From an uncultured Eubacterium sp. (lineage in GTDB: Bacteria > Bacillota > Clostridia > Lachnospirales > Lachnospiraceae), in contig CATLIX010000013.1 of assembly GCA_949959185.1 (NCBI GenBank), forward strand, positions 1 to 59,903: a stretch of 59,903 bases of DNA. Reading direction: 5' to 3'. The notes under the pieces were generated by a model. The model saw nothing but the letters and a program-made list of their open reading frames with translations, was not told the DNA's origin and searched no databases. Positions 1 to 8,076 of this stretch are shown in pieces; the stretch's first letter is position 1; the number at the start of each line of letters is the position of its first letter. The translations under genes were made by a program, and so were the position numbers.

Positions 1-862
1 CCACCTTTTTCAGTTTTCCTCGCCATATTTCATAACGCTCTGCACTGCCGCTGCCGATATGCAGTTTTCTGTTATTCAGCTCATTCTTCTCATCCAGTAA
101 CAGGTTTTTTAAAAACAATTCCAGATATTCCCCGGTCTCGTGAATACCGTTTTTTAAATCATTATAATTGGCTCTGACCAGTGCATTGCGGAAATACCAG
201 GCATGTTCTGCAAAAATATCATTCGTCACATCAAATCCAAGGGTTTTCAGATACTTTATAAAAAACACTGCTGTCGTCCTTGTATTTCCTTCCGCAAATA
301 CATGAATCTGCCATAATCTCGATACAAAAAAAGCAAGGTGATGAATGATTTCATCCATGGACAGACCTTTATAGGAAAATTCCTGCTCCTGGGAAAAATC
401 GTATGCAAGAGTCGCCTGAAGTTCCGAAGCACTGCCATAAATCACAGACGCACCGCCGAGCACCCATTCCTTTTTTGTAATATTATAATCACGTATCCGG
501 CCGGCATGGGAATAAATTCCCTGAAATAATTTTCTGTGAATGGCCAGGTACTGATTCGGATTGAATGAAAAGGCATTTTCTGCCAGAAGTTCCGCAATTC
601 TTACCGAAACTTTGTCTGCTTCTTCTGTCCGGTCATTCGTATCATGTCCGGTACGTTCTTCATAATAACTGTCCAGGAGCTGCCGGGCCTGTGCCATGGT
701 AATTTCTCCTTCGATATTTTTCACGGCAGTTTTCTGAAGATAATCGGATGTTTCCAGATGGTCTACCGCCTGTAAACCCATGGCTGTAAACCATGCATAT
801 CCTTTTTCTTTTTTTCCCGGCTCCTGCTGTCGGATGTATTCTCTGAAAGGATCCTGCGTCAT
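1..862 (-). CDS. Fic family protein (C-terminus beyond left edge)
   Basis: The reading frame is open from ATG at 862 to the window edge, giving 287 visible residues. The ATG follows a GGAGG ribosome binding site. The Fic-type signature HVFAEGNTRTT lies near residues 186-196; it matches the family core HPFxxGNGR but with Thr where Gly is usual. Fic proteins transfer AMP (or another phosphoryl-containing group) to a hydroxyl side chain of a target protein. A KNIEGE stretch near residue 49 resembles the N-terminal inhibitory helix of class II Fic proteins, but the usual Ser/Thr four residues before Glu is Val. Target and partner are not visible. The fold assignment is firm; activity is inferred. 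Confidence 0.85.
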   Translation of the reverse strand, partial: MTQDPFREYIRQQEPGKKEKGYAWFTAMGLQAVDHLETSDYLQKTAVKNIEGEITMAQARQLLDSYYEERTGHDTNDRTEEADKVSVRIAELLAENAFSFNPNQYLAIHRKLFQGIYSHAGRIRDYNITKKEWVLGGASVIYGSASELQATLAYDFSQEQEFSYKGLSMDEIIHHLAFFVSRLWQIHVFAEGNTRTTAVFFIKYLKTLGFDVTNDIFAEHAWYFRNALVRANYNDLKNGIHETGEYLELFLKNLLLDEKNELNNRKLHIGSGSAERYEIWRGKLKKV

Positions 863-1241
863 GATGCCTGCCTCCTTATGGCTTCTGGTTTTCATTTACA
901 TTATACAGACTTATCAGATTTTTGCAATTCACTGTTTATACATTTTTAACCTGGGCGGCCGTTTGACGTGCCTGTTCCATACTGTCCGCACATTCTGCAA
1001 AACCCATTCCAAACAGGGTAATGGATTATCGGACAGGCAAATTCATGCCCTGCAAATTTTAACAAAAACAATGAAGCCATGAGTATAAAAGCTCCTCATG
1101 ACTTTATCAGGCTCGAAATAATATGTATATTTTCTTAATCATATCAGGAAAATACTTTTTATTTTAACACAACAATGCCTTTTCTGACAAAACACCCCCC
1201 GGATGATTTTCACATTCCGATACGAACTTTCTGCCGGCAGT
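863..1241. other. Intergenic region between fic and the DUF4190 gene
   Basis: About 380 bp without a convincing gene. It holds the fic promoter (900-927) and a weak stem CATGAG/CTCATG around 1079-1101. The only long frame here has no ribosome binding site and no recognisable product. Confidence 0.5.
900..927 (-). promoter_or_regulatory. Probable promoter of the fic gene
   Basis: On the minus strand TTGCAA (927-922) is followed 16 bp later by TATAAT (905-900), about 38 bp before the fic start codon. This matches a housekeeping sigma factor promoter with slightly short spacing. Confidence 0.6.
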
Positions 1242-1508
1242 CTAAACACCCGGAGAACTCATAAAGGACACACCGCTTATGATAACAATAGCTGCAGGAA
1301 TCAGAGAAACTACAGAGCATACAAGTCCGGCAATGGCCATCCCTCTCCCTTCTTTATTCCCTGACAGGCCAATACCTGCCAATATGATACCGATAATGGC
1401 ACAGGGAATGGAAATAAAATAAAAACAGCAGGACATTACCAGTGCAACAATCCCCAGAACCATCGAGGCTACCCCAAATCCAACTCCTCCATTTGTCTGT
1501 CCTTCCAT
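1242..1508 (-). CDS. Small membrane protein, DUF4190-like
   Basis: An 88-residue protein with two long hydrophobic segments (about residues 11-45 and 57-80) separated by a short polar loop with GNKEGRGMAIAG. This is the typical layout of DUF4190 proteins, whose function is unknown. It starts 26 bp after the ferritin stop codon, behind a GAAAGGAG ribosome binding site, so it is probably co-transcribed with ferritin. The first residues are polar (Gln, Thr, Asn) and no cleavage site is visible, so it should sit in the cytoplasmic membrane. Confidence 0.7.
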   Translation of the reverse strand: MEGQTNGGVGFGVASMVLGIVALVMSCCFYFISIPCAIIGIILAGIGLSGNKEGRGMAIAGLVCSVVSLIPAAIVIISGVSFMSSPGV

Positions 1509-1534
1509 AGATGCTCTCCTTTCAAAAAACTCTG

Positions 1535-2044
1535 TTACAGTACCAGAGACGGTGCCGAATAAGTACGTGCGGCCAGTTCACTGTTCAGCATATACAGGCT
1601 GCGTGCGTCATCTCCGAACAGTTCCATTTTGGTAATCTGATCCATGGAATTCTTCTCTTCCTCTCCCTGCTCTTTGATAAACCAGTCCAGAAACTGTGTG
1701 GTACGGAAATCTTTTGCTTCCTGCGCCGCCTCATAAATGGTATTAATCAGTGACGTCACATACCTCTCATGTTCAAGTCCGGCTTTCAGCGGGTCCATAA
1801 TTGTCTCGAATGTCTTATCCGGTCTGGCAATCGCCTCAAAGGTAACCTTTTCTCCGTTATTCTGTAAATACTGGTATATCAGCATTCCGTGATCCTGTTC
1901 TTCCCTGGCCTGAATCTCATACCAGTTTGCGAATCCGTCCAGCCCCTTCTGTGAATAGAAGTTGGCCATGTCAAGATACAGATAAGCAGAATAGAACTCC
2001 TTGTTAATCTGATCATTTAATAAAAAAGCAACTTTTTCGTTCAT
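1535..2044 (-). CDS. ftnA: Non-haem bacterial ferritin
   Basis: A 169-residue ferritin that oxidises Fe(II) and stores iron in a 24-subunit cytosolic shell. The ferroxidase centre residues are all visible: Glu16, Glu49 and His52 in REEQDHG, Glu91/Glu93, and Gln126 with Glu129 in KEQGEEE. The length is normal for the FtnA class. The start is supported by a GGGAGG ribosome binding site. The promoter lies at 2144-2172, and the transcribed leader carries a palindromic repeat element (2072-2138), which is unusual. A DUF4190 gene follows. Confidence 0.95.
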   Translation of the reverse strand: MNEKVAFLLNDQINKEFYSAYLYLDMANFYSQKGLDGFANWYEIQAREEQDHGMLIYQYLQNNGEKVTFEAIARPDKTFETIMDPLKAGLEHERYVTSLINTIYEAAQEAKDFRTTQFLDWFIKEQGEEEKNSMDQITKMELFGDDARSLYMLNSELAARTYSAPSLVL

Positions 2045-2071
2045 TGTCTTTCCTCCCTGTGAATGTACTGT

Positions 2072-2138
2072 CAGATAATTGCGAAACTATATAATTATCA
2101 AAATTTCATGTACAATTATTGAATTACGCAATTACCTG
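2072..2138 (-). mobile_element. Miniature palindromic element, copy A
   Basis: A 67-bp element with terminal inverted repeats: CAGATAATTGCG on the left, and on the right the complement of CAGGTAATTGCG. The interior holds TCAAAATTTCATGTACAATTA, which is shared with copies B (11308-11426) and C (19364-19412). No flanking direct duplication is visible, so this copy may be older. It starts at the predicted transcription start of ferritin and would be copied into the ferritin mRNA leader. Confidence 0.6.
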
Positions 2139-2143
2139 GATAT

Positions 2144-2172
2144 ATTATAATCTTTCTGTTCTTCCATATCAA
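2144..2172 (-). promoter_or_regulatory. Ferritin promoter
   Basis: The minus strand shows TTGATA (2172-2167), a 17-bp spacer and TATAAT (2149-2144). Transcription would begin at about 2137, giving a leader of about 93 nt that contains palindromic element A. Confidence 0.75.
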
Positions 2173-2223
2173 GTGAAAAGTAAAACGGTTTCCTCCCGGA
2201 CAATGAAATGTTCAGCGGAAAAA

Positions 2224-3018
2224 TCAGGTATCATCAGCCTGAGCATCTCCGGTTAACGCCATAATCGTCTCTGTCACTTCCTCCAGTGCCCGCTTAATCT
2301 CTATGCTGGTGCGGCCCATACCCTGCGCAAGTTTCTGAACTTCATCTGCGACTACAGAAAAACCTTTTCCTGTTTCTCCCGCCCTGGCCGCTTCTATGCT
2401 GGCATTCAGCGCAAGTATTTTCTGACGCTTACTGAAACCCTCAATCTGCTTTGTATTATCATTGGCAACTACAATCTGCTTTGCCGCTTTACTGATTCCT
2501 TCCCTCATTTCCAGAACAAGTTTCTGATTCTGCATGGTTGCATAGCTCGCTCTGACAAACATATTGATGACATCCCCCAGTAACTGTGCGGAAGCCTCAA
2601 TTTCTTTTTCTGTCTTAACATTTACCTCGCGAAGGGCCCTGATATACTCATCCTCATCAATACCCAAATCCCTGGCTGTCTGCCTGAACTTTTCCTCATC
2701 CGGATTTTCCGGCAATACCTGCCCGCCAATCACGCTCCCCAGCACGGTTCCATCTTCTAATGTAATGGGTATCCCGAAATCAACCAGCCCTGCATGGCAG
2801 GGATATACTCCCTTCCCCTCTCTGTCATTTTTCTCACACCTTTTTCGTCCTTCGTCGCTGCCTCTGGTCAGCTTAATGCAAAAATCCGTAAAATTATAAC
2901 AGTCGCTGATATACTCACCATCATCTCCTACTGCCACCGTTGCAAGACCGGTACTGCTCGCCCAGTTATTCATGATTTCTTCGAACTTTTCCATATCACA
3001 AAAATCCTGTAATTTCAT
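2224..3018 (-). CDS. PocR-domain chemosensory protein, soluble
   Basis: A 264-residue protein. The N-terminal 165 residues form a PocR sensor domain (conserved Cys/His segment [20 protein letters not shown] and the IGGQVL motif). The C-terminal part is a shortened methyl-accepting chemotaxis signalling hairpin with the tip [14 protein letters not shown]. No membrane segment is present, so it would sense a cytosolic ligand, probably a small organic compound, and pass the signal to CheA/CheW. The start at 3018 is chosen because of its AAGGAGG site; the frame extends upstream to 3246 without a ribosome binding site. The signalling helices are much shorter than in standard receptors. Confidence 0.8.
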   Translation of the reverse strand: MKLQDFCDMEKFEEIMNNWASSTGLATVAVGDDGEYISDCYNFTDFCIKLTRGSDEGRKRCEKNDREGKGVYPCHAGLVDFGIPITLEDGTVLGSVIGGQVLPENPDEEKFRQTARDLGIDEDEYIRALREVNVKTEKEIEASAQLLGDVINMFVRASYATMQNQKLVLEMREGISKAAKQIVVANDNTKQIEGFSKRQKILALNASIEAARAGETGKGFSVVADEVQKLAQGMGRTSIEIKRALEEVTETIMALTGDAQADDT

Positions 3019-3145
3019 AATAGCCTCCTTTTCCAGCATACTCCATACCATTACAATATTTGAAAACAGGCAATCAACCGCCGATACTGGAAATCTTTCG
3101 TTCTGGTAAATCACCATATGCCGGAGGACTGATCTTATAACTACC

Positions 3146-3174
3146 ATTCTAGAACAATATAAAGATAAAATCAA
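3146..3174 (-). promoter_or_regulatory. Promoter of the PocR chemosensor gene
   Basis: TTGATT (3174-3169), a 17-bp spacer and TAGAAT (3151-3146) on the minus strand, about 128 bp before the chosen start codon. This supports the downstream start at 3018. Confidence 0.6.
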
Positions 3175-3244
3175 TGTCACTTTACATTTTTTTGACAAAA
3201 TAACCGGAAAAAGTATTAAATCAGACAGATTACAATCGGTTTTC

Positions 3245-3263
3245 ATACGCCATTTTGGCGTAT
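3245..3263 (-). terminator. Stem-loop after carB
   Basis: ATACGCC and GGCGTAT form a 7-bp stem with a 5-nt loop, beginning 17 bp after the carB stop codon. No T-run follows, so it may be an mRNA 3' end or processing hairpin rather than a full terminator. Confidence 0.4.
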
Positions 3264-3279
3264 CCCCTGGTCGATGATT

Positions 3280-6200
3280 TTAAATATTCTTCACCTTCGC
3301 AATATCAATCAAATCCAGTTCTTCGCTGGCACAGGCATGTTCCAGACTTTCCGCCAGGGCATTGGCTGTGTCCATGGCGGTGATACAGTACACACCTGTC
3401 TCAATGGCATTCCGGCGGATTAAAAATCCGTCCCGGCTCTTATCCCGTCCCTGGGTTGGAGTATCAATGACAAGGTCTATTTTATGGCCCAGAATCAAAT
3501 CCATTACATTGGGAGACTCCTGGGAAATCTTATTGATACGTCTTGCGCTGACTCCATGATTCTGCAGGTATTTCGCAGTGCTTCTGGTGGCGTAAATCTT
3601 ATAGCCCAGCGCTTCAAACCGTTTCGCCACCTCCACGGATTCCGGCTTGTCCGCATCTTTTACCGTCATAATCATCTGTTTGTATTTCGGAAGCTGTACG
3701 CCCGCTCCCAGAAATGCCTTGTACAATGCCTCGTCAAAGGTTCTGGCAATTCCAAGGCATTCTCCGGTGGATTTCATTTCCGGCCCAAGGCTGATTTCCG
3801 CTCCACGGAGCTTCTCAAAGGAAAATACCGGCATTTTGATGGCCACATACTCTGCTTCCGGCGCAAGTCCCGTGGGATAGCCCATACCCTTTAAAGTATT
3901 GCCGATAATAACCCTTGTGGCCAGATCCACAATGGGAATTCCCGTTACTTTGCTGATATAGGGAACAGTCCGGGAAGAACGGGGATTTACCTCAATCACG
4001 TACACATCCTCATCCATGGCAATAAACTGGATATTGATTAAGCCCACCACATGAAGTGCCCTGGCCAGTCTCCTGGTGTATTCCACGATTTTCTCCTTTA
4101 CCTCCTGGCTGATGGTGGGGGCAGGATAAACGGAAATGCTGTCGCCGGAATGTACGCCTGTCCGCTCAATATGCTCCATAATGCCGGGAATCAGAATATC
4201 CGTGCCATCGCAGACCGCGTCCACCTCAATCTCTTTTCCCTGTAAATACTTGTCCACCAGAATAGGATGGTCCTGGGCAATCCGGTTGATGATTTCCATA
4301 AATTCTTCGATTTCCTCATCAGTATACGCAATCTGCATCCCCTGGCCGCCCAGCACATAGGAAGGACGTACCAGAACGGGATAGCCCAGGCGGTTGGCCA
4401 CTTCCCTGGCCTCCTCAGCAGTAAATACCGTGCCGCCTGCCGCCCGCGGGATTTCCGTCTCCTCCAGAATTTTATCGAATAATTCCCGATCTTCGGCTGC
4501 ATCCACATCTTCTGCCCTGGTGCCGAAAATTGGAACGCCCATCTTCATCAGGCTTTCCGTCAGTTTGATGGCCGTCTGGCCGCCGAACTGCACCACAGCC
4601 CCATCGGGTTTTTCCAGACGGACAATACTTTCCACATCCTCCGGAGTCAGGGGCTCAAAATACAGTTTATCCGCAATGTCAAAGTCTGTGGACACCGTTT
4701 CCGGATTATTATTTATAATAATGGTCTCATAGCCCTCTTTTGCAAAAGCCCAGGTACAGTGCACGGAGCAGTAATCAAACTCAATCCCCTGGCCGATACG
4801 GATTGGCCCGGAACCCAGCACCAGCACCTTTTTGCGCTTTTCGGAACCGGACGCTCCGGTTTTCCCGCCGGAACTTCCCTGCTCTCTGTCGGGAAAGGCT
4901 TCATTCTCACTGCCGAAGCAGGAATAGTAATAAGGAGTCTCCGCTGCAAATTCCGCCGCACAGGTATCCACCATTTTAAAAGCTGCGGTAATTCCATGTT
5001 CATAGCGCAGATTACGGATTTCCTGTTCCTGTTTTCCGGTAAGGGCGGCAATGACAGAATCCGGAAATTCCAGCCGCTTTGCCTCTTTCAGAAGCTCCGG
5101 CGTCAGTGTTTCCTGTTTCAGTTGTTCTTCCATTTCTACCAGAATGGAAATTTTATCAATAAACCAGAGGTCTATTCTGGTAATCTCGTGAATTTTTTCA
5201 TAGGAAATCCCCTGGCGCAGCGCCTCGGCAATCACCCAGATTCTCCGGTCGTCCACCTTTTTCAGGCGCTCCCTTAACTCCTCTCTGGAAAGGCCGCTGA
5301 AATCATAGCTCATCATGCTGTCCACATGCTGTTCCAGGGAACGGATGGCTTTCATCAGCGCCCCCTCGAAACTGGTGCAGATACTCATCACCTCTCCCGT
5401 AGCCTTCATCTGAGTAGTCAGACTCCGCTTTGCGGTAATAAATTTGTCAAAGGGCAGTCTTGGGATTTTTACCACGCAGTAATCCAGCATGGGTTCAAAG
5501 CTGGCGTATGTTTTACCGGTAATGGCATTTCTGATTTCATCCAGGGTATATCCCAGGGCAATTTTTGCCGCCACCTTCGCAATGGGATACCCCGTAGCCT
5601 TGCTCGCCAGCGCAGAGGAACGGCTCACACGGGGATTTACCTCAATCACACAGTATTCAAAGCTGGCGGGATGAAGTGCATACTGAACGTTACAGCCTCC
5701 GGTAATATTCAGCTCGGAAATAATATTCAGTGCGGAGGTGCGCAGCATCTGGTATTCCTTATCCCCCAGTGTCTGAGACGGAGCCACCACGATACTGTCT
5801 CCGGTATGAACGCCCACCGGGTCAATGTTCTCCATGTTGCAGACGGTAATACAGTTGCCGGCCCCGTCACGCATCACCTCATATTCAATTTCCTTCCAGC
5901 CTGCAATACAGCGTTCCACCAGCACTTCCCCTACCCGGCTGAGCCTCAGGCCGTTGGCAAGGATTTCCATTAATTCTGTTTCATTACGGGCAATTCCGCC
6001 TCCGCTTCCCCCCAGGGTATAAGCCGGACGCAGCACCACCGGGTAACCGATGGTATTGGTAAATGCAATTCCGTCTTCTATATTATTAACTACCATGGAA
6101 GGGGCGCAGGGTTCTCCTATTTTCTCCATGGTGTCTTTAAAGGCCTGCCGGTCTTCCGCTTTAAAAATTGTCTCCGCTGTGGTTCCTATCAGCTTTACTC

Positions 6201-6534
6201 CATGTTTTTCCAGAAACCCGGACTCTGCCAGCTCCATGCCCAGATTCAGCCCTGCCTGTCCTCCCAGGGTGGGAAGCACGCTGTCCGGCTGTTCTTTCAG
6301 AATAATCTGTTCCAGCACCTTTGCAGTCAGAGGTTCAATGTACACCTGATCTGCAATTTCCTTATCTGTCATAATGGTGGCCGGATTGGAATTGACCAGA
6401 ACCACCTCCACCCCCTCTTCTTTCAGAGAGCGGCACGCCTGAGTTCCTGCGTAATCAAATTCTGCGGCCTGCCCGATGACAATAGGGCCGGAACCAATCA
6501 CTAATACTTTTTTAATTTCAGAATTTTTTGGCAT
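3280..6534 (-). CDS. carB: Carbamoyl-phosphate synthase large subunit
   Basis: A 1084-residue protein that makes carbamoyl phosphate from bicarbonate, ammonia (supplied by CarA) and two ATP, for pyrimidine and arginine synthesis. Two homologous halves are visible. Each starts with a KVLVxGSGPIxIGQ nucleotide-binding segment (residues about 9 and 570) followed by an ATP-grasp domain. The C-terminal 120 residues are the MGS-like regulatory domain. A Gly/Ser/Lys-rich linker of about 20 residues between the halves (near residues 545-568) is longer than usual. The start codon overlaps the carA stop by one base (TAATG), indicating translational coupling. Confidence 0.98.
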   Translation of the reverse strand: MPKNSEIKKVLVIGSGPIVIGQAAEFDYAGTQACRSLKEEGVEVVLVNSNPATIMTDKEIADQVYIEPLTAKVLEQIILKEQPDSVLPTLGGQAGLNLGMELAESGFLEKHGVKLIGTTAETIFKAEDRQAFKDTMEKIGEPCAPSMVVNNIEDGIAFTNTIGYPVVLRPAYTLGGSGGGIARNETELMEILANGLRLSRVGEVLVERCIAGWKEIEYEVMRDGAGNCITVCNMENIDPVGVHTGDSIVVAPSQTLGDKEYQMLRTSALNIISELNITGGCNVQYALHPASFEYCVIEVNPRVSRSSALASKATGYPIAKVAAKIALGYTLDEIRNAITGKTYASFEPMLDYCVVKIPRLPFDKFITAKRSLTTQMKATGEVMSICTSFEGALMKAIRSLEQHVDSMMSYDFSGLSREELRERLKKVDDRRIWVIAEALRQGISYEKIHEITRIDLWFIDKISILVEMEEQLKQETLTPELLKEAKRLEFPDSVIAALTGKQEQEIRNLRYEHGITAAFKMVDTCAAEFAAETPYYYSCFGSENEAFPDREQGSSGGKTGASGSEKRKKVLVLGSGPIRIGQGIEFDYCSVHCTWAFAKEGYETIIINNNPETVSTDFDIADKLYFEPLTPEDVESIVRLEKPDGAVVQFGGQTAIKLTESLMKMGVPIFGTRAEDVDAAEDRELFDKILEETEIPRAAGGTVFTAEEAREVANRLGYPVLVRPSYVLGGQGMQIAYTDEEIEEFMEIINRIAQDHPILVDKYLQGKEIEVDAVCDGTDILIPGIMEHIERTGVHSGDSISVYPAPTISQEVKEKIVEYTRRLARALHVVGLINIQFIAMDEDVYVIEVNPRSSRTVPYISKVTGIPIVDLATRVIIGNTLKGMGYPTGLAPEAEYVAIKMPVFSFEKLRGAEISLGPEMKSTGECLGIARTFDEALYKAFLGAGVQLPKYKQMIMTVKDADKPESVEVAKRFEALGYKIYATRSTAKYLQNHGVSARRINKISQESPNVMDLILGHKIDLVIDTPTQGRDKSRDGFLIRRNAIETGVYCITAMDTANALAESLEHACASEELDLIDIAKVKNI

Positions 6535-7604
6535 TACCGGTCCCCTCCCATCATACTGATAAAACGGTCAAATAAGTAACTGCTGTCCTGAGGCCCCGGA
6601 CAGGCTTCCGGGTGAAACTGAACGGTAAACACAGGCTTCCGGATATATCTTAACCCTTCGTTTGTTCCGTCGTTTACATTGATAAAAGACGGAACCGCCA
6701 CAGAATCGTCCAGGTGTTCCGTATCCACCACATACCCATGGTTCTGGGAGGAAATATATACCCGCCCTGTTTCCAGATCTTTCACCGGATGATTGCCGCC
6801 CCGGTGGCCGTATTTCATTTTATGGGTATCAGCCCCGGCGGCCAGAGCCATAAGCTGATGGCCCAGGCAGATGGCAAACACCGGAATACCCGATTCGTAT
6901 AATTTCCGGATTTCTTCTATTATATCGTCGCATTCCTTTGGGTCTCCCGGCCCGTTGCTTAACATAATTCCGTCCGGATGGGAAGAAAGAATTTCTTCCC
7001 CTGAGGTATGGGCCGGATAAACCGTGACGCTGCAGCCTCTGTTCTGCAGAGATTTTGCAATATTTTTCTTGGCCCCCAAATCCAGAAGGGCTACTCTTTT
7101 CCCTTTTCCTTTTAACGTGGAAATCTCTTTGCATGTCACTTTATCCACCACGTTTCCGGTCCGGTACGCTTTCAGCCTGGGAATAATATCTTCCATCCGA
7201 TAATTTTCATCGGTGGTAATCATCCCGTTCATGGTTCCCTTTTCCCGGAGGATTTTCGTCAGGGCCCTGGTATCAATTCCTGCAATTCCCGGAATATCAT
7301 GTTCAGCCAGAAAATCCTGCACCGTGCCCTGACTGCGGAAATTACCGGGCATCCGGGACAGTTCCCGGACAATATACCCTTCCGCCCAGGGACGTTCCGA
7401 TTCCATATCCGGCGTAATCCCATAATTGCCAATCAGGGGATATGTCATGGCAACTGCCTGTCCGGCATAGGAGGGGTCTGTCAGAACTTCCAGATATCCC
7501 GTCATGGAAGTGTTAAAGACAATTTCACTGATTACTTCTCCGGCAGAGCCAATGCTGATGCCTTCAAACACCGTTTCATCCTCCAGTATTAGAAATGCTT
7601 TCAT
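6534..7604 (-). CDS. carA: Carbamoyl-phosphate synthase small subunit
   Basis: A 356-residue glutamine amidotransferase subunit that hydrolyses glutamine and channels ammonia to CarB. The N-terminal half is the CPSase small-chain domain. The C-terminal half is a class I amidotransferase domain with the nucleophile Cys near residue 245 in AICLGHQLMA and the His/Glu pair near residue 331 in FHPEACPGP. The ribosome binding site is AAAGGGCGG. It is first in a two-gene operon with carB. I saw no PyrR-type antiterminator in the short leader. Confidence 0.98.
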   Translation of the reverse strand: MKAFLILEDETVFEGISIGSAGEVISEIVFNTSMTGYLEVLTDPSYAGQAVAMTYPLIGNYGITPDMESERPWAEGYIVRELSRMPGNFRSQGTVQDFLAEHDIPGIAGIDTRALTKILREKGTMNGMITTDENYRMEDIIPRLKAYRTGNVVDKVTCKEISTLKGKGKRVALLDLGAKKNIAKSLQNRGCSVTVYPAHTSGEEILSSHPDGIMLSNGPGDPKECDDIIEEIRKLYESGIPVFAICLGHQLMALAAGADTHKMKYGHRGGNHPVKDLETGRVYISSQNHGYVVDTEHLDDSVAVPSFINVNDGTNEGLRYIRKPVFTVQFHPEACPGPQDSSYLFDRFISMMGGDR

Positions 7605-7717
7605 TTATTTACCGCCCTTTCTGTCTGATTTTTTGCAAAAAAAAAAGAGTTCATTGCACCATTGCAGTCTTTTTCCTGTTCTTTTACCCATTATTTATTT
7701 ATGCCTGAATTGTAAAG

Positions 7718-7746
7718 ATTTTAACACACTGCAGACCATTTTTCAA
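7718..7746 (-). promoter_or_regulatory. carAB promoter
   Basis: TTGAAA (7746-7741), a 17-bp spacer and TAAAAT (7723-7718) on the minus strand. The leader to carA is about 107 nt and contains an A-rich run but no obvious attenuator. Confidence 0.65.
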
Positions 7747-7803
7747 GATTTTTATTATAACAGTCAAAATCACAGGTGCAAAGCCTTTATCTGATTTTCC
7801 GTA

Positions 7804-7832
7804 TTGACACATTACTTATAACATGTTAATAT
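7804..7832 (+). promoter_or_regulatory. Strong promoter of the first sugar ABC transporter
   Basis: A perfect TTGACA (7804-7809), 17-bp spacer and TAATAT (7827-7832). Transcription would start at about 7839 and leave a leader of about 238 nt before the binding-protein gene. The interval 7605-8076 otherwise contains only the divergent carAB promoter and the palindrome at 7840-7851. Confidence 0.8.
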
Positions 7833-7839
7833 TAATTCA

Positions 7840-7851
7840 CCAAAATTTTGG
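7840..7851 (+). promoter_or_regulatory. Operator-like palindrome
   Basis: CCAAAATTTTGG is a perfect 12-bp dyad starting at the predicted transcription start of the transporter operon. The position suits a repressor site. No regulator gene lies next to it, so the protein that binds is unknown. Confidence 0.4.
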
Positions 7852-8076
7852 CAATTTGTACATATGTCGGAGTATATCTCATTCCTTATTTGTACTATTT
7901 GCAGTGATTTTTTCAGTATATGTGTAATTTCATTGTTATTTTGCATATATATTCCGGATTTTCCGTATTGCCCTGCCAGAAGGCGGACGCACCGCCGGAT
8001 TACCGGCTGCTTCAGGACAACAGACGAATCCCTGTATTCTGACCATTACATTGCCTTTCATAAAAGGAGGAAAACT

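Noticed and set aside
3019-3246. N-terminal extension of the PocR chemosensor
   Set aside because: A promoter (3146-3174) and an AAGGAGG site support the downstream start; the extension has no domain similarity.
3484-6504. Many long plus-strand frames opposite carB
   Set aside because: They are antisense shadows of a highly conserved gene, with no ribosome binding sites and no recognisable products.
7864-8076. N-terminal extension of the first binding protein
   Set aside because: The extra 71 residues precede a clear lipoprotein signal and lack a ribosome binding site; the stretch is the mRNA leader.
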